From NCBI GenBank assembly GCA_017407125.1, contig JAFQXE010000042.1, forward strand, positions 1 through 64,000: DNA of 64,000 nt, read 5' to 3'. A program made the translations under genes and the position numbers. The notes beneath the pieces were generated by a model. That model saw only the letters and a program-made list of their open reading frames with translations. It did not search any database and was not told where the DNA came from. Below, one piece after another: positions 17,975 through 25,192 of the stretch. How positions within the stretch are numbered: the first letter of the stretch is position 1; every line of letters begins with the position of its first letter. Origin of the DNA: Thermoguttaceae bacterium. GTDB lineage: Bacteria > Planctomycetota > Planctomycetia > Pirellulales > Thermoguttaceae.

Positions 17975-17988
17975 GATTCCCTCGGAAT

Positions 17989-18036
17989 AGCGCTTTGCGT
18001 CAATTGCTAATTGCTAATTGAAAATTGCTAATTCTC
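17989..18036. repeat. Heptamer element, one arm (TTGCTAA type)
   Basis: Core AGCGCTTTGCGTC (17989-18001) followed by TTGCTAA TTGCTAA and decayed units. It spans the gap between rsmG and the GH43-like gene and supplies the rsmG stop codon. Confidence 0.8.
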
Positions 18037-18810
18037 CTCGCCCTTCTTCCCGCCGGGACGCTGTCGGCGTCTGGGCCGCTGAGTGTTTCGTTCCCATTGA
18101 GTAAACGAGACCGAGCCGTCTTCGTTGAGGCGGGTTTTGTGACAAATCTGGAGAATGACGGAAACTGCGTCCGGCTGAGTCGCGGTCGCGGTGTTGGGCA
18201 GCGTGTACTCTTCCAGCTTTCGCAGAGCCATGTTTGTCATCATGCCGTAATGGCGAGCCTCGCCGCGCTCTTCCACCCAGGACGGACCTTTGATAAGCAG
18301 CATCCGGTCGAAGGAGTTCATCTGCGGACGCATCCATTCGAGAATTTTCGCCATCTTCGCCACAGCGCGGAACGTGAGCGTATTGTAACGGACGTCTGGC
18401 AGGACGTCTTCCGCCCGACCGATGTAAACGTCGCAGCGCAGTTCCAGCTGAGCGACGATGTCAACCAGACAGTTCGCCTTTTTGTTGACGGACTCGCACA
18501 GGTCGATGTGGAGGTCAGGACGAAGAATCTTGAGCAGCACGCCGGGAACGCCGCCGCCGGAGCCGACGTCCATGACGCGCTCTTTCGGGTTGAGGTGCCG
18601 CGCCAGCGCCAGCGTATCGACCAGGTCGTGCTTGACGAACTTGTCGAAGTCTGTATGGCGGGTCAGGTTGATCTTTTCGTTCCAGGTCCATGCCAGCTGA
18701 CAGTACTGCGCCAGCATATCGATTTGGGCTTCGTTAATATTCGCCAGCTCCGGGACGTAAGAGGAGTATTGGGCGATAACTTCGGTCAATACGGCGGGTG
18801 AAGTTTCCAT
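18028..18810 (-). CDS. rsmG: 16S rRNA (guanine-527-N7)-methyltransferase RsmG (260 aa)
   Basis: RsmG/GidB features: WNEKINLTRHTDFDKFVKHDLVDTLAL before the SAM-binding motif VMDVGSGGGVPGVLLKI (residues about 79-95), then LCESVNKKANCLVDIV and FRAVAKMAKILEW. It methylates G527 of 16S rRNA in the cytosol. The C-terminus has a basic, Arg/Pro/Gly-rich extension of about 25 residues not usual in the family. Its last residues EEN and the stop run into a TTGCTAA heptamer array. It follows the small membrane-protein gene at 18856-19011 by 45 bp. Confidence 0.92.
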   Translation of the reverse strand: METSPAVLTEVIAQYSSYVPELANINEAQIDMLAQYCQLAWTWNEKINLTRHTDFDKFVKHDLVDTLALARHLNPKERVMDVGSGGGVPGVLLKILRPDLHIDLCESVNKKANCLVDIVAQLELRCDVYIGRAEDVLPDVRYNTLTFRAVAKMAKILEWMRPQMNSFDRMLLIKGPSWVEERGEARHYGMMTNMALRKLEEYTLPNTATATQPDAVSVILQICHKTRLNEDGSVSFTQWERNTQRPRRRQRPGGKKGEEN

Positions 18811-18855
18811 AATTGGGTATTGGTAATCAAAAGGATAAACGTCTTGAATGGGCGA

Positions 18856-19011
18856 TTAATAATTGACGTGCTCGTCGTCCGGGTTGTCAGCCGGTTTCTC
18901 GGATTTAACCGGACCGTCTGAACTGAGCAGGACGCGAATTATGCACCAAACGAAAACAGAGGTGATTATTATACATGCAGTCAGCATGAAACACCAGCCA
19001 GCGAGGGTCAT
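18856..19011 (-). CDS. Small single-pass membrane protein (51 aa)
   Basis: Short gene found by translating the minus strand upstream of rsmG. It starts MTLAGWCFMLTACIIITSVF; residues about 4-29 are a membrane segment ending in a positive residue (IIRVLL), followed by an acidic soluble tail ending DDEHVNY. Start choice is supported by AGGAG ten bases before the ATG. The product is not recognised; size and layout recall small cytochrome-oxidase-type or CcoQ-like accessory peptides, but no partner genes are present. Co-transcription with rsmG is likely from the 45-bp gap. Confidence 0.6.
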   Translation of the reverse strand: MTLAGWCFMLTACIIITSVFVWCIIRVLLSSDGPVKSEKPADNPDDEHVNY

Positions 19012-19039
19012 AGGGTTATGGCTCCTATAATTGGGATGA

Positions 19040-19106
19040 TTGAGTTAGGAATTAGGAGTGAGGAGTGAGGAGCTTTAGGACGCTTCGCGTCAACTTGCTA
19101 CTCACG
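19040..19106. repeat. Heptamer element (AGTGAGG type)
   Basis: AGTTAGG AATTAGG and AGTGAGG units, core CGCTTCGCGTC (19081-19091), then a short decayed right arm AACTTGCTACTCACG. The rest of the 19012-19408 gap is AT-rich leader DNA of the next gene, with nothing else recognised. Confidence 0.75.
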
Positions 19107-19408
19107 ACTATATTAATATTATAGCTAAGATTTTAAAATCGAAAATAGGGGACGCTTTTGATTATCTGCTGATGCATAGCTCTTATCTTTTCTATGTTAA
19201 CACTTGATTCACGTTCTCCGATTTCTCACTTGCAAGTTTAAAAATTTTTATTTAACATTTTTAAGGAAAATTCCGATTCTAACAATATAGAGGATTCTGG
19301 TGCAGGAAGCGTCCGGAATCGCTCTGGTATAAACGCATTAATTCGCATGGACGCGAAACAGGCGTGAAATAGAGAGTATAAGTCCCTCTGATACAAAGGA
19401 TTAAGGAA

Positions 19409-19750
19409 ATGTTCAGGAAAATTATTTGCTCAGCGCTGCTCGTCGCGGCGATTGTTGGGCTGTGCATGCAGTCCGTTCAGGCTCAGCAGCCGGTTCCGCA
19501 GCAACAGGCGTACGGACGTCAGTATGCGCCCCACACAACCGCTCAGGACTACAATCGGTTCATGCACTATCCTTACGTGTATTATCCGCAAAACTTCTGG
19601 TCTCAGGAATATTATCGTTCCAGCCAGGATCCGTACAATCGGTATCCAGCTGAAATGAGAATCCCGCAATACGATAAACGATGGATGAACTATTATCCGG
19701 AACAGCGTCGTTATCACATGGGACATCACTTCTTCCTGGACGTGATGTAA
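19409..19750 (+). CDS. Small secreted Tyr/Pro/Gln-rich protein (113 aa)
   Basis: Signal peptide at residues 1-25 (SVQA-QQP). The mature part is rich in Tyr (about one in six residues), Pro, Gln and Arg, with HYPYVYYPQNFW and RWMNYYPEQRRYHMGHHFFLDVM at the end. No known domain. The compact conserved-looking C-terminus suggests a real envelope protein rather than random sequence. AAAGGA eight bases before the ATG supports the start. It is followed by about 360 bp of apparent untranslated DNA to a terminator at 20112-20149. Function unknown. Confidence 0.75.
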   Translation: MFRKIICSALLVAAIVGLCMQSVQAQQPVPQQQAYGRQYAPHTTAQDYNRFMHYPYVYYPQNFWSQEYYRSSQDPYNRYPAEMRIPQYDKRWMNYYPEQRRYHMGHHFFLDVM

Positions 19751-20111
19751 TCGAACAAAGCAAAAAGGTTTTCATACTTGGGGACGTTTGCAGACGTTAG
19801 CCCAACCGGAACTTGTTTGTCTTTCAAAGCGGTTTTATCCGCTTGGAATGGACATGCGCGCTGTTCGGTTAAACCCCAGGGCAAATATAACGTTTCTGGA
19901 TCGCAAACAAACTCAGGGAAAGAAACCGGAATTTCAACAATCCTAAACAGTTCGACTTTGTGTTGAAATTCACGGAGAATATGGGAAAACCGGCTTGAAT
20001 CAGATAACGCGTTTTATTCTCAACTTCAACTGGGTCAAAGAAGCGAACAGAACGAAGAGTCTGCTTTGAGAAGGGAAAGAATTCTCCAACGGGGGCGTTG
20101 AAATCAATCTC
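19751..20111 (+). other. Unassigned region before a terminator
   Basis: No convincing gene. Short frames exist (for example a peptide fragment FNNPKQFDFVLKFTEN around 19933-19980) that might be gene remnants. It could be a long 3' untranslated region or contain a small RNA ending at the terminator 20112-20149. Confidence 0.35.
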
Positions 20112-20149
20112 GGTTCCAGTCAGACGGAGTCTGCCTGGAGCCTTTTTTT
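20112..20149 (+). terminator. Rho-independent terminator
   Basis: A 14-bp stem (one mismatch, one G-T pair) between GGTTCCAGTCAGAC and GTCTGCCTGGAGCC with loop GGA, followed by seven T. It terminates transcription coming from the 19409-19750 gene side. Confidence 0.85.
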
Positions 20150-20233
20150 ATTATAGGCGAGAGATTCTGGGTGAGCGGGAGGGAGATTCTGAGAGCATGG
20201 CAAACGCTCAGTCCTGTGGGATTCCATAGACGA

Positions 20234-20605
20234 AGCCAGAAACCTTTCCGGGTCGCGGACGAAGTCCGCCGTAGTTTTTAAGCCGCAAAGAACGCAAAGG
20301 ACGCAAAGAAATAAATGACGGTAACGTAGCGCCCATAAAACCTCACGCAAAGTCCGCGAAGTTCGCAAAGTAATGAAAGGCGGTAATGAAGTTCGCGAAG
20401 CGAACGTAATTACGCATTCGCCGGAACGGCGAACGAAATATTGCGAAACGTACATAAAAAAGACGCAGCCGAAAACCTTTCCGAGTCGCAGGTTTTACCC
20501 GCCGTAGTTTTTAAGCCGCAAAGAACGCAAAGGACGCAAAGAAATAGAATAGCGGCAATGGAGCGCCCTTAAAATCTCACGCGAAGTTCGCAAAGTACGC
20601 AAAGT
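20234..20605. repeat. Dispersed repeat (GCCGCAAAGAACGCAAAG family), two tandem copies
   Basis: Two related copies, starting near 20234 and 20464, each run: CCTTTCCGNGTCGC, a short hairpin, GCCGTAGTTTTTAAGCCGC, AAAGAACGCAAAGGACGCAA and GCGAAGTTCGCAAAG. The hairpin of the first copy is GCGGAC-GAA-GTCCGC (20255-20269); the second is GGT-TTT-ACC within an imperfect stem. Related copies lie at 22616-22800, 55783-55935, 56838-56901 and 61370-61460. Confidence 0.85.
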
Positions 20606-20624
20606 TTTAAAATTAAAAGGCTCT

Positions 20625-20674
20625 TCCGGTAAGTTGGCGCTTGGCGTTTGCGTAGGTTAGTTCGTTCATGGATT
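20625..20674 (+). repeat. Left copy of 50-bp direct repeat flanking the LRR/SUMF1 gene pair
   Basis: Aligns with 22541-22590 over 50 bp without gaps at 41 identical positions; eight of the nine differences are transitions. The two copies bracket the 20850-22525 gene pair in the same orientation. Confidence 0.7.
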
Positions 20675-20729
20675 TTGGCGAGCCGGAATACGTCTGCGCC
20701 CTCGGAAAATTCGGACTGGGGGCGCCCGC

Positions 20730-20758
20730 TTGCACTTGATCGCGTTTAGCGCTATAAT
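20730..20758 (+). promoter_or_regulatory. Candidate promoter of the LRR gene
   Basis: TTGCAC (20730-20735), 17-bp spacer, perfect TATAAT (20753-20758), 92 bp before the ATG at 20850. The -35 is weak. Confidence 0.4.
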
Positions 20759-20849
20759 CAAAATATACAATCAATAGTATACAGTACATACGATTGTTAT
20801 TATAGGGATTATACCCATAGATTTCGTAAGAACTTAAGATTGCTTTATT

Positions 20850-21743
20850 ATGTTGGATATTAGAGAAAGCGTTTACGATAGCGATTATTGTACGACTTAT
20901 AGGATTACAGACGTTTTTGTTACGTCCGATACGGTTGACGAAGTTGTCAAATGGGCAAATTCAACAACTGAGCCGTATTGTTTAACGTTAATGTATTCAT
21001 TTAAGGACCTGAATTTTTTGCTGGATATTCCTTCTTTGAAAGATCTTTGTCTTACGCAATATCTTGTAACCGAGGATATGTCTGCAATTGAAAAATGTAC
21101 AAATTTAGAAAATTTGACTCTGGCGGCAGAATGTCAGGCTAAATGTGATTTATCATCGCTGAGTAATTTGAAAAGTCTGGGCATCAACAATAAGCGTTTT
21201 TCCTTGCCATCAGCAGATTGCTTGCCTAATCTTGAGCGGTTGTCCTGCTGGTATACTCGGAGCCAATCTGTAAATCAGATCCCTTTTTATCCAAAACTGG
21301 AATACTTGCATTTCCTGTTTGGATCTATAACAACATTATCAGGGCTTGAACGTTTTGACAAACTCATTTCGTATGATCACGATTATGGAAAAAGACTATC
21401 AGACGTTAATGCAATCACACAGTTGAAGAACTTAAAACACCTTCGTTTTGGTAATTGTAAAAAGATTGAGATCAGCCCTATTCTTTCGCTCTTGCCAGAA
21501 TCGCTGGATTGGCTGCAGTACGTTGCATCTACTGATTTGCCAAGTCTATCGTTCCTTAAACGGTTAAAGAATTTAACGTTTATGGCTCTCATTGATACCA
21601 ATGTACTTGACGGCGACGTTACGCCTCTTGCCAGTTTGAAAAAGTTTGGACTTTATCCTAACAAACGTTCGTATTCACATACAGAAGAACAGCTAATGTT
21701 ACTCCATGATGAAATCTGGAAAAATAAGGATAACGTTAAATGA
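20850..21743 (+). CDS. Leucine-rich-repeat protein (297 aa)
   Basis: No signal peptide and no membrane segment, so probably cytosolic. From residue about 55 on, irregular LRR units of about 22 residues can be read, for example LPSLKDLCLTQYL-like, CTNLENLTLAAEC, LSNLKSLGINN, LPNLERLSCWY, LKNLKHLRFGNC and LKNLTFMALIDT. The N-terminal 50 residues are not assigned. It precedes the SUMF1-fold gene by 26 bp and is probably co-transcribed. Base composition is more AT-rich than the neighbouring housekeeping genes and the pair is flanked by repeats, so acquisition by transfer is possible. A protein-binding or immunity role is a guess. Confidence 0.75.
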   Translation: MLDIRESVYDSDYCTTYRITDVFVTSDTVDEVVKWANSTTEPYCLTLMYSFKDLNFLLDIPSLKDLCLTQYLVTEDMSAIEKCTNLENLTLAAECQAKCDLSSLSNLKSLGINNKRFSLPSADCLPNLERLSCWYTRSQSVNQIPFYPKLEYLHFLFGSITTLSGLERFDKLISYDHDYGKRLSDVNAITQLKNLKHLRFGNCKKIEISPILSLLPESLDWLQYVASTDLPSLSFLKRLKNLTFMALIDTNVLDGDVTPLASLKKFGLYPNKRSYSHTEEQLMLLHDEIWKNKDNVK

Positions 21744-21769
21744 TTAACCTTTAGAATAATTCGAAGAAA

Positions 21770-22525
21770 ATGACGTTAACGTGTGATTGCTTTGTTGAAA
21801 ACGTTCAATATCGCTTTTGCTGGTGTCCCCCAGGAACGTTTAAGATGGGCTCTCTTAAAGAAGAATATCTAAAACAAACCTGCCGACGCGGTCAAGAGAC
21901 GCTTCATCCGGTTACGCTTACTCACGGATTTTGGATGTTGGATACTCCTGTTACTCAGCAAATGTGGGACTGTATAATGCCGAAAAATCCCAGTTTTTGG
22001 AAAGGGGATTTGCTTCCTGTTGAAACAGTGATGTGGGAAGATTGTCAGCGTTTTTGTAAATTATTATCAGACAAACTTCAGCGTAAGATAAAGTTACCCA
22101 CAGAAGCGCAATGGGAATATGCTTGTCGCGCTGGAACTCGCACAGCGTTTAATTGTGGAGACACGTTAAACGGCTTTCAGGCAAATATCAATGGCAGAGC
22201 AGAGGTTTTGTTTGATGACGATCCTGCAAAGGCAGCGGGAAGTCCGTTTTTAGGGAAGACAACGCCTGTTCGTTCCTATTCTCCTAATAATTGGGGATTG
22301 TTCGATATGCATGGCAATGTGAGAGAATTTTGCGAAGATACGTTTAATCCGCATATTAGTCATCATCCGGCAATTGATCCTTGCTATAAAAATGAATCAT
22401 CGAATCTTCACACAACTCGCGGAGGGAGTTGGTTATACGCCCCGATTGGCTGTCGATGTTCAACTCGCGAATGCGGCAGTAAAGAAAACGAGATAGGTTT
22501 TCGGATAATCATGGAACAGGAGTAA
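21770..22525 (+). CDS. Formylglycine-generating-enzyme-fold (SUMF1) protein (251 aa)
   Basis: FGE-sulfatase domain over nearly the full length: CPPGTFKMGS, HPVTLTHGFWMLDTPVTQQMW, LPTEAQWEYACRAGT, NNWGLFDMHGNVREFCED and RGGSWLYAPIGCRCSTRE. In the last block the first of the two active-site cysteines of genuine FGE is Tyr, and only the second Cys is kept. That makes oxidation of sulfatase cysteines unlikely; the fold is often reused as a binding or signalling module. No signal peptide. It follows the LRR gene by 26 bp. Function in this context is not known. Confidence 0.82.
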   Translation: MTLTCDCFVENVQYRFCWCPPGTFKMGSLKEEYLKQTCRRGQETLHPVTLTHGFWMLDTPVTQQMWDCIMPKNPSFWKGDLLPVETVMWEDCQRFCKLLSDKLQRKIKLPTEAQWEYACRAGTRTAFNCGDTLNGFQANINGRAEVLFDDDPAKAAGSPFLGKTTPVRSYSPNNWGLFDMHGNVREFCEDTFNPHISHHPAIDPCYKNESSNLHTTRGGSWLYAPIGCRCSTRECGSKENEIGFRIIMEQE

Positions 22526-22540
22526 AACAAATTTGGTTCA

Positions 22541-22590
22541 TCCGGTAAGCTGGCGCCTGGCGTTTGTGCAGATCCGTCCGTTCACGGATT
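22541..22590 (+). repeat. Right copy of 50-bp direct repeat flanking the LRR/SUMF1 pair
   Basis: Partner of 20625-20674 (41 of 50 identical). It continues into a GACGGATTAGACGGAT-like tract that also occurs near 57070-57110 and 61110-61145, so part of it is a dispersed repeat. Confidence 0.7.
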
Positions 22591-22615
22591 AGACGGATAA
22601 AACGGATTTTCACCG

Positions 22616-22800
22616 ATTGATTCTTTGCGTACTTTGCGTTCTTTGCGGCTTAAAAACTTCGGCGGACTTCGTCCGCGACCCGGAAAGGTTTTTGGCTGCG
22701 TCTCTTTATTTTGCACGCTTCGTACGTTTTGTTCGCCGTTCCGGCGAACTGCGTAATTCCGCTCGCTTCGCTCGCTGCATTACCGCCTTCCATTTTTTGG
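22616..22800. repeat. Dispersed repeat (GCCGCAAAGAACGCAAAG family), inverted copy
   Basis: Reverse-oriented relative of 20234-20605: CTTTGCGTTCTTTGCGGC, TTAAAAACTTC, hairpin GCGGAC-TTC-GTCCGC (22662-22676), CGACCCGGAAAGG, then GTTCGCCGTTCCGGCGAAC and CGCTCGCTTCGCTCGCTGC palindromic pieces. Relatives at 20.2 and 55.8 kb carry matching downstream parts. No gene was found here. Confidence 0.8.
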
Positions 22801-22855
22801 CGCTTCCTAAAAATTTGAATACGCACCCGTTACCGTCTTTCATCTTGCCTGCCTC

Positions 22856-22883
22856 TTGTCTAAACCGAATTTAGCGGTATAAT
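22856..22883 (+). promoter_or_regulatory. Candidate promoter of treZ
   Basis: TTGTCT (22856-22861), 16-bp spacer, perfect TATAAT (22878-22883), about 120 bp before the chosen treZ start. The leader between them contains a heptamer element. Confidence 0.5.
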
Positions 22884-22925
22884 AAACGCTCATTCGGTTT
22901 CGGAAATTCCATTCCTCATTCCCTA

Positions 22926-23004
22926 AAGTTGCAAGTTGCGAGTTGCGAGAAATTTATTTAAGGCGCTTGCGTCAACTCCTCACTCCTCACTCCCTACTCC
23001 CCCC
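22926..23004. repeat. Heptamer element in the treZ leader
   Basis: Left arm AGTTGCA AGTTGCG units, core GCGCTTGCGTC (22963-22973), right arm ACTCCTC ACTCCTC and ACTCCCT units that end at the treZ ATG. Left and right heptamers here are only partly complementary. Confidence 0.8.
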
Positions 23005-25011
23005 ATGTATTCCTATACAAATCATGCCGTTCTTCCTGCCGGGCAGACGTCCGGACTGTGTACGTTTTCTCTCTGGAGCGTTAAGTCGCCGACGGTTGAC
23101 CTCGTTCTGTACGAATCCTCAGAGGCGTACAGGGCAGGGCGGGAGATGAACGTCGTTCCGATGACGCCAGCGGAAAGAGGCTGGTTTACAGCCGAAGTGG
23201 AAGTCGGGCGGGATTGGCTGTACATGTTCCGTCTGGCGGACGGGAAACAGTATCCAGACCCGCGCAGTGCGGCTCAGCCGCTGGGGGTTCACGGCCCGTC
23301 CGGCTTGAGAACAGCTCCGCCGGACGACCTCGTTCCTCCGTCATGGCATGGCGTTGAGTATAAAGATCTGATTATCTACGAACTCCATCCAGCCGCCTTT
23401 ATTGGGAAGAAACCCGCTGATAAATCCTACTGGACTGCGGCGGCGGAAAAGCTGGAATATATCAAAGACCTGGGTGCGACGGCGGTGGAAGTCATGCCCG
23501 TTGCGGAATCGCCAGGACTTAGTTGGGGATACGACGGCGTCTATTTATACGCGCCGACTCGCGTTTACGGGACGCCGGACGAACTGCGAGCGTTCGTCGC
23601 CCGGGCGCACGAGTTGGGCTTGGCGGTTATTCTCGACGTCGTCTATAACCATTTCGGACCGGAGGGCTGCTATTTAGGGGCGATTTCCGACTATTTCGAT
23701 TCCCGGTTTACCAACCCGTGGGGAGCGGCGATTAATTACGGAGGGGAGAATTCCGACCCGGTGCGTCAATTTGTAACGGAAAACGCCGTTTACTGGATTC
23801 GGGAATTCGGGTTCGACGGCTTGCGGCTCGACGCGACCGATACGATTATGGACATGTCTGGAACGCACATCCTGGCGCAAATCTCCAAAGCGGTTCATAA
23901 GTTCGGGAAATACAACAATCGGACAACGTTTGTAACAGCGGAAGACGACGACAACTATCGAATCAAAATTGAACCCCTTTCGCGTAACGGGTACGGCTTG
24001 GACGGCGTCTGGAACATCGAATTTCATCATGCGCTGCACGCTCTTGTAACAGGCGAACGAACCGGACTGTACGAGGATTTCAGCGTCAGCGAACGGTTCA
24101 AAACCCCGGCGGAAGCCCTGCTCAAGGCGTTTGTCGACGGCTGGGTTTACGACGGGGTTTATCGAAAACGCTGCAAGAAGACATGGGGTACAAATTTCGA
24201 CTATATCGACCCGACTCGGCTGATAGTCTATAACCAAACTCACGACCAGGCGGGCAACTGCGCGGAATCGAAACGATTGGGAACGAAGATCTCGCCGGCG
24301 GCGGCGCGCTTTGCCGCGGCGGTGACGATTCTTTCGCCCTTTGTCCCGCTCATTTTTATGGGCGAAGAATACGGCGAGCGGAACCCGTTCCCGTTCTTTA
24401 CGTCTTTTGAAGACGAGGGACTCAAACGCGCCGTTCGACGGGGGCGTCAGCGGGACATGGAGTACATGCATCAGCGGAAACTGCCCAAAGTCGCCGACCC
24501 GTTCGACCCGAAAACGTTTGAACAGGCGTCGCTGTCGTGGACGTCTGACGTTTACGAACAACGCTTGCAGCTTTACAAAGACCTCATCGCCGTTAGAAAG
24601 CAAATCGGCGTTGCCGGTCAGTCGTTCAAGCCGTACGCTCAAGCCAACGGCGCCGGACTGCTCTACTTTCCGAAGTGCGAAGCCGCACGGGCAAAAGAGC
24701 GAGGTTATGTCTCCGAACAAGCTGGTTTTGGCGCTAGCCTCATCCAATCGGGAACCGACCCTGTCGGCGGGGAGACGCAGCCGTCCATTTTGACGTGGCG
24801 CTGGACGGTCAGCAATAAAGACGGTATTCGACAGGACAACCAGACTTATATTGCAGTTGCCAACGTTACATCAGACCCCGTTCACGTCCCGCCGGACATG
24901 TTCGACAACCTGATTTTATCGACAGAATCGCCTGTTTACGGAGGGGAAAGAACGGACGCGCAGTCTGCCGTTCTGCTTCCGTATGAAGTTGTCGTTCGCC
25001 GTCGGGCGTAG
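23005..25011 (+). CDS. treZ: Maltooligosyltrehalose trehalohydrolase (668 aa)
   Basis: GH13 protein with the TreZ layout: N-terminal CBM48-like domain (about 1-95), barrel with YELHPAAF, VVYNHFGPEGCYLG, catalytic nucleophile Asp in GLRLDATD (about 271-278), acid/base Glu in TAEDDDN (about 311) and NQTHDQAGN (about 411), then a C-terminal beta domain. It hydrolyses the terminal maltooligosyltrehalose linkage to free trehalose in the cytosol; its partner TreY is not in the window. The frame is open 23 codons further upstream, but those codons are heptamer repeat, so the ATG at 23005 was chosen. At 668 residues it is somewhat longer than typical TreZ (about 580-600). A terminator follows at 25033-25063. 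Confidence 0.88.
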   Translation: MYSYTNHAVLPAGQTSGLCTFSLWSVKSPTVDLVLYESSEAYRAGREMNVVPMTPAERGWFTAEVEVGRDWLYMFRLADGKQYPDPRSAAQPLGVHGPSGLRTAPPDDLVPPSWHGVEYKDLIIYELHPAAFIGKKPADKSYWTAAAEKLEYIKDLGATAVEVMPVAESPGLSWGYDGVYLYAPTRVYGTPDELRAFVARAHELGLAVILDVVYNHFGPEGCYLGAISDYFDSRFTNPWGAAINYGGENSDPVRQFVTENAVYWIREFGFDGLRLDATDTIMDMSGTHILAQISKAVHKFGKYNNRTTFVTAEDDDNYRIKIEPLSRNGYGLDGVWNIEFHHALHALVTGERTGLYEDFSVSERFKTPAEALLKAFVDGWVYDGVYRKRCKKTWGTNFDYIDPTRLIVYNQTHDQAGNCAESKRLGTKISPAAARFAAAVTILSPFVPLIFMGEEYGERNPFPFFTSFEDEGLKRAVRRGRQRDMEYMHQRKLPKVADPFDPKTFEQASLSWTSDVYEQRLQLYKDLIAVRKQIGVAGQSFKPYAQANGAGLLYFPKCEAARAKERGYVSEQAGFGASLIQSGTDPVGGETQPSILTWRWTVSNKDGIRQDNQTYIAVANVTSDPVHVPPDMFDNLILSTESPVYGGERTDAQSAVLLPYEVVVRRRA

Positions 25012-25032
25012 CCGAGTAAAAATTTGAGCCGG

Positions 25033-25063
25033 AAAGCGCAGTTGTTCAGACTGCGCTTTTTTT
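25033..25063 (+). terminator. Rho-independent terminator of treZ
   Basis: Perfect 10-bp stem AAAGCGCAGT-TGTTCAG-ACTGCGCTTT followed by TTTT. Confidence 0.92.
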
Positions 25064-25192
25064 ATTTCGTTTCAGACCATTCTCTCGATATATCCCTATT
25101 GCAAAAAATTCAATTTTGATGTAAACTATCATATAATATATAATCGGATTAAATCTCCCAATTTACTATTACGGTTAAATATTCAAAATTAA

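Noticed and set aside
19778..19966. 62-codon plus-strand frame after the Tyr-rich gene
   Set aside because: No start signal, no recognisable domain and poor codon pattern; kept only as part of an unassigned region.
20120..20455. 111-codon minus-strand frame in the repeat region
   Set aside because: It is a translation of the dispersed GCCGCAAAG repeat; similar peptides arise from every copy of that repeat.
20850..22525. LRR plus SUMF1 pair as a toxin-immunity module
   Set aside because: No toxin domain or secretion marker is visible in either protein, so the idea is not supported.
22936..23004. N-terminal extension of TreZ
   Set aside because: The 23 extra codons are heptamer repeat; the family's N-terminus aligns from the ATG at 23005.
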